A DNA stretch of 64,000 nt from Aspidapion aeneum (Eukaryota; Arthropoda; Insecta; Coleoptera; Brentidae): the NCBI GenBank assembly GCA_963576565.1, contig OY755039.1, forward strand, positions 143,413,369-143,477,368, read 5' to 3'. The notes under the pieces were generated by a model that searched no databases, was not told the origin of the DNA, and saw nothing but the letters and a program-made list of their open reading frames with translations. Numbering within the stretch: position 1 is the stretch's first letter; every line of letters begins with the position of its first letter. A program made the position numbers and the translations under genes. Of the stretch, positions 48,601 to 51,600 are shown piece after piece.

Positions 48601-51600
48601 CTCATGATGAAAGTTGCCACCATCTTCGGCGTAGCTGGGGCGTGTCGCAGGGAAGAACTAACGAAACTAACCATCGACAACATTGAAGAAAAAGACGACA
48701 TTCTCTTGATTACCATACCAGATACTAAAACAAAGGTATGTAGAAAATTTGTGGTTTGCGAAGACAGCTACATCGCTTTATATAAAAAATACAAGTCGTT
48801 ACGTCCTTTAAACTGCACCACAAATCGTTTTTTCCTAAACTACAAAGCTGGAAAGTGCGGTAATCAATGCGTCGGCATTAATACGTTTGGAAAAATGCCA
48901 AGTAACATTGCAGGATATCTGGGCCTCAAAAATCCTGAAATGTACACCGGCCATTGCTTTAGACGATCATCGGCCACAATGCTAGCTGACGCAGGAAGCA
49001 ATATCACAAATATTAAAAGGCATGGGGGCTGGAAGTCCACTTCTGTGGCGGAATCCTATATAGAGGATTCCCTACAAAATAAGAAAAAAATTGCGGAAAA
49101 CATTTTATCAAAAAAACCATTAAACAACATGTATCAGAATCTGCAGCTAGATCACATTGAAAGTGAGGCACCATCTTCCATTATTTATCAAGGCCAAGAA
49201 GAAAGTTCCAGTGTCGTAAAATCCATGGAAATCCAGGAATCTCATATTTTTACTTCAAAAACGGGCCAAATTATAAACGCCAGTGAAATGAAAGCACATT
49301 TAAAAGGAGCTGACTCAGCAGTGAACCTGCAATGCGCTACAAATTGTAGCTTCAATTTTAATTTTTATAGTAAATAGTAAAATTAGTATAAAGTTTTCCG
49401 ATTTTTCTGTTATTATTTTAAAAAATAAAGAAAATATTAACAAATCTTTAGTTTCTTATTTAATTTTATGCAAAATTACATAAAATAGTTTTGAGTGCGG
49501 AAAAGTAACTTTGCCGCACTAGTGCGGAAAAGTAACTTTTCCGCACTCATTTTTTATAACTTTATTTTTAACTTTCATGCCCTGAATTAGGGATGGAAAA
49601 TTACATAGTATTTAGGAAAGATAGATCCCAGGTGACTAGTTGCAAAAAATCAATGGGAGGCTGCCTGATCGCGATTCACAAATCAATTACATGCAAACTT
49701 ATTACGACTCCACCGGAGCTAGAACAAGTATTTGTGGCGATTGGATCAAAGAAACCTGACTGTATTCTAGGATGCATTTATCTTCCTCCAGAGTCACCGT
49801 CTGAAAAGTTTATTCTAGCGGGAGAAACCATTGACTCAATCCGAGACAACTATCCTAATACTGATATGTGCATCGCTGGAGACTTTAATTTGCCAAGGGC
49901 TTGTTGGAACAATATTGGTGAATGCTCAGTAGCTACTCCCTGTCAAGATGTATATGTTCCACCACAAACTATGGAAATAATTGCAGCAGTCTCTGATATT
50001 TGTGCGTACAATGGATTTTTCCAACTCAACACTATTCGCAATCTTAACAATGTAATATTAGATTTAGTTTTTTTTCCTAGGCTATTTGATATCAAATGCT
50101 GTGATCCACTTGTGAGAGTTGATAGTCACCATCCACCTCTTTCCTTTGATTTAAAGCTCTCTAAAAAGACATTGAACTCTGTTAGCCCTCAGGCAAATTG
50201 TTTCTATCCTGATTTTAAATCAGCTGACTATAACTTAATCAATGAATATTTGGGTTCGTTTCACTGGGACACAATCCTGTCCGGTCTTAATGTTGAGAGT
50301 ATGGTTGAACAATTTTACAAAATCTTGGATGCTACAATTACTACATTTATACCTCAGAAAAAAAGAGCAAGCAGAAAATTTCCTCTATGGTTCTCAAAAG
50401 ATCTTATTAGCCTCATTATCCAAAAAAAAATTGCCCATAAGAACTTTAAGTCAACTCCATCTGATCAAAACTATCTCATATTTTCAAATCTACGGTCTGA
50501 ATGCAAAATCTTATCATCTCTATGCTATAGAAACTACATCCTCAATGTGGAAAGTGATCTTAATAGTAACCCAAAGTGCTTTTGGAATTTCATAAACTCT
50601 AAACGAAACTCCTCCAGTATTCCTTCCAATCTATATCTAGATAATGAAAAGAGTGAAATGGGTATTGAGGCAGCAAATCTGTTTGCAAGCTACTTTAGTT
50701 CTGTTTACTCTCAGAAACAGCCCAATTACCAGGATAAACTTTCATACAGCATCAATAACATCACAAACTACTGTATTTCCATATCAGACATCTATAGTGA
50801 GCTTTCTACTCTTGACATTTCAAAGGGACCTGGCCCTGATAACATCCCCCCAATTTTCCTAAAAAACTGCTCTTTCATTCTTTCTAGACCTCTTCATCTA
50901 ATCTTCAACACATCAATCACTTCTGGGATTTTTCCTGACATCTGGAAGTCCAGTTATGTCATCCCCATTCATAAGTCTGGTGACAGCTCAAATATTAGAA
51001 ACTATAGGCCAATCAGTATAATGAGCACTATACCTAAAATCTTTGAGAAATTTATAACAATACATCTAACATCTTTCTTATCTCCAATAATCATAAATGA
51101 GCAATATGGTTTCAGTGCTGGTCGGAATACTGAACTCAATCTTATTTCCCATTCAGTGAACATTATTGAGGCCTTGGAGAATGGTTCTGAAGTTCATACA
51201 ATATACACAGACTTTGCCAAGGCTTTCGATAAGGTTCCACATAATGTGATGCTCAAAAAACTAAAGTTTTATGGCATATCCGATCCCATATTGAGCTGGA
51301 TCCAGAGTGCCATGACGGGTCGTACTCAGAAAGTCAAAATCAATGGTTTCATATCACAGGACATTCCTGTTCTGTCAGGAGTCCCACAAGGCTCGCATTT
51401 TGCTCCAGTTATTTTTAATTGCTTCATAAATGATGCCGCAGCTTGTTTTAATTCTAGCACTTTCTTATTTTTTGCTGATGATTTAAAAACTTCTAAAATT
51501 ATCTCTGGTCCACAGGACTGTCTGGAGCTACAGCAAGAACTCAATAACTTTGTTAAGTGGTGTGATGACAATGGAATGGAACTAAACATCTCCAAGTGCA

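Noticed and set aside
48187..49377. Bacterial contamination as the source of the recombinase
   Set aside because: Codon use and base composition match the surroundings, a eukaryotic polyadenylation signal follows, and it lies between insect elements within a spliced gene.
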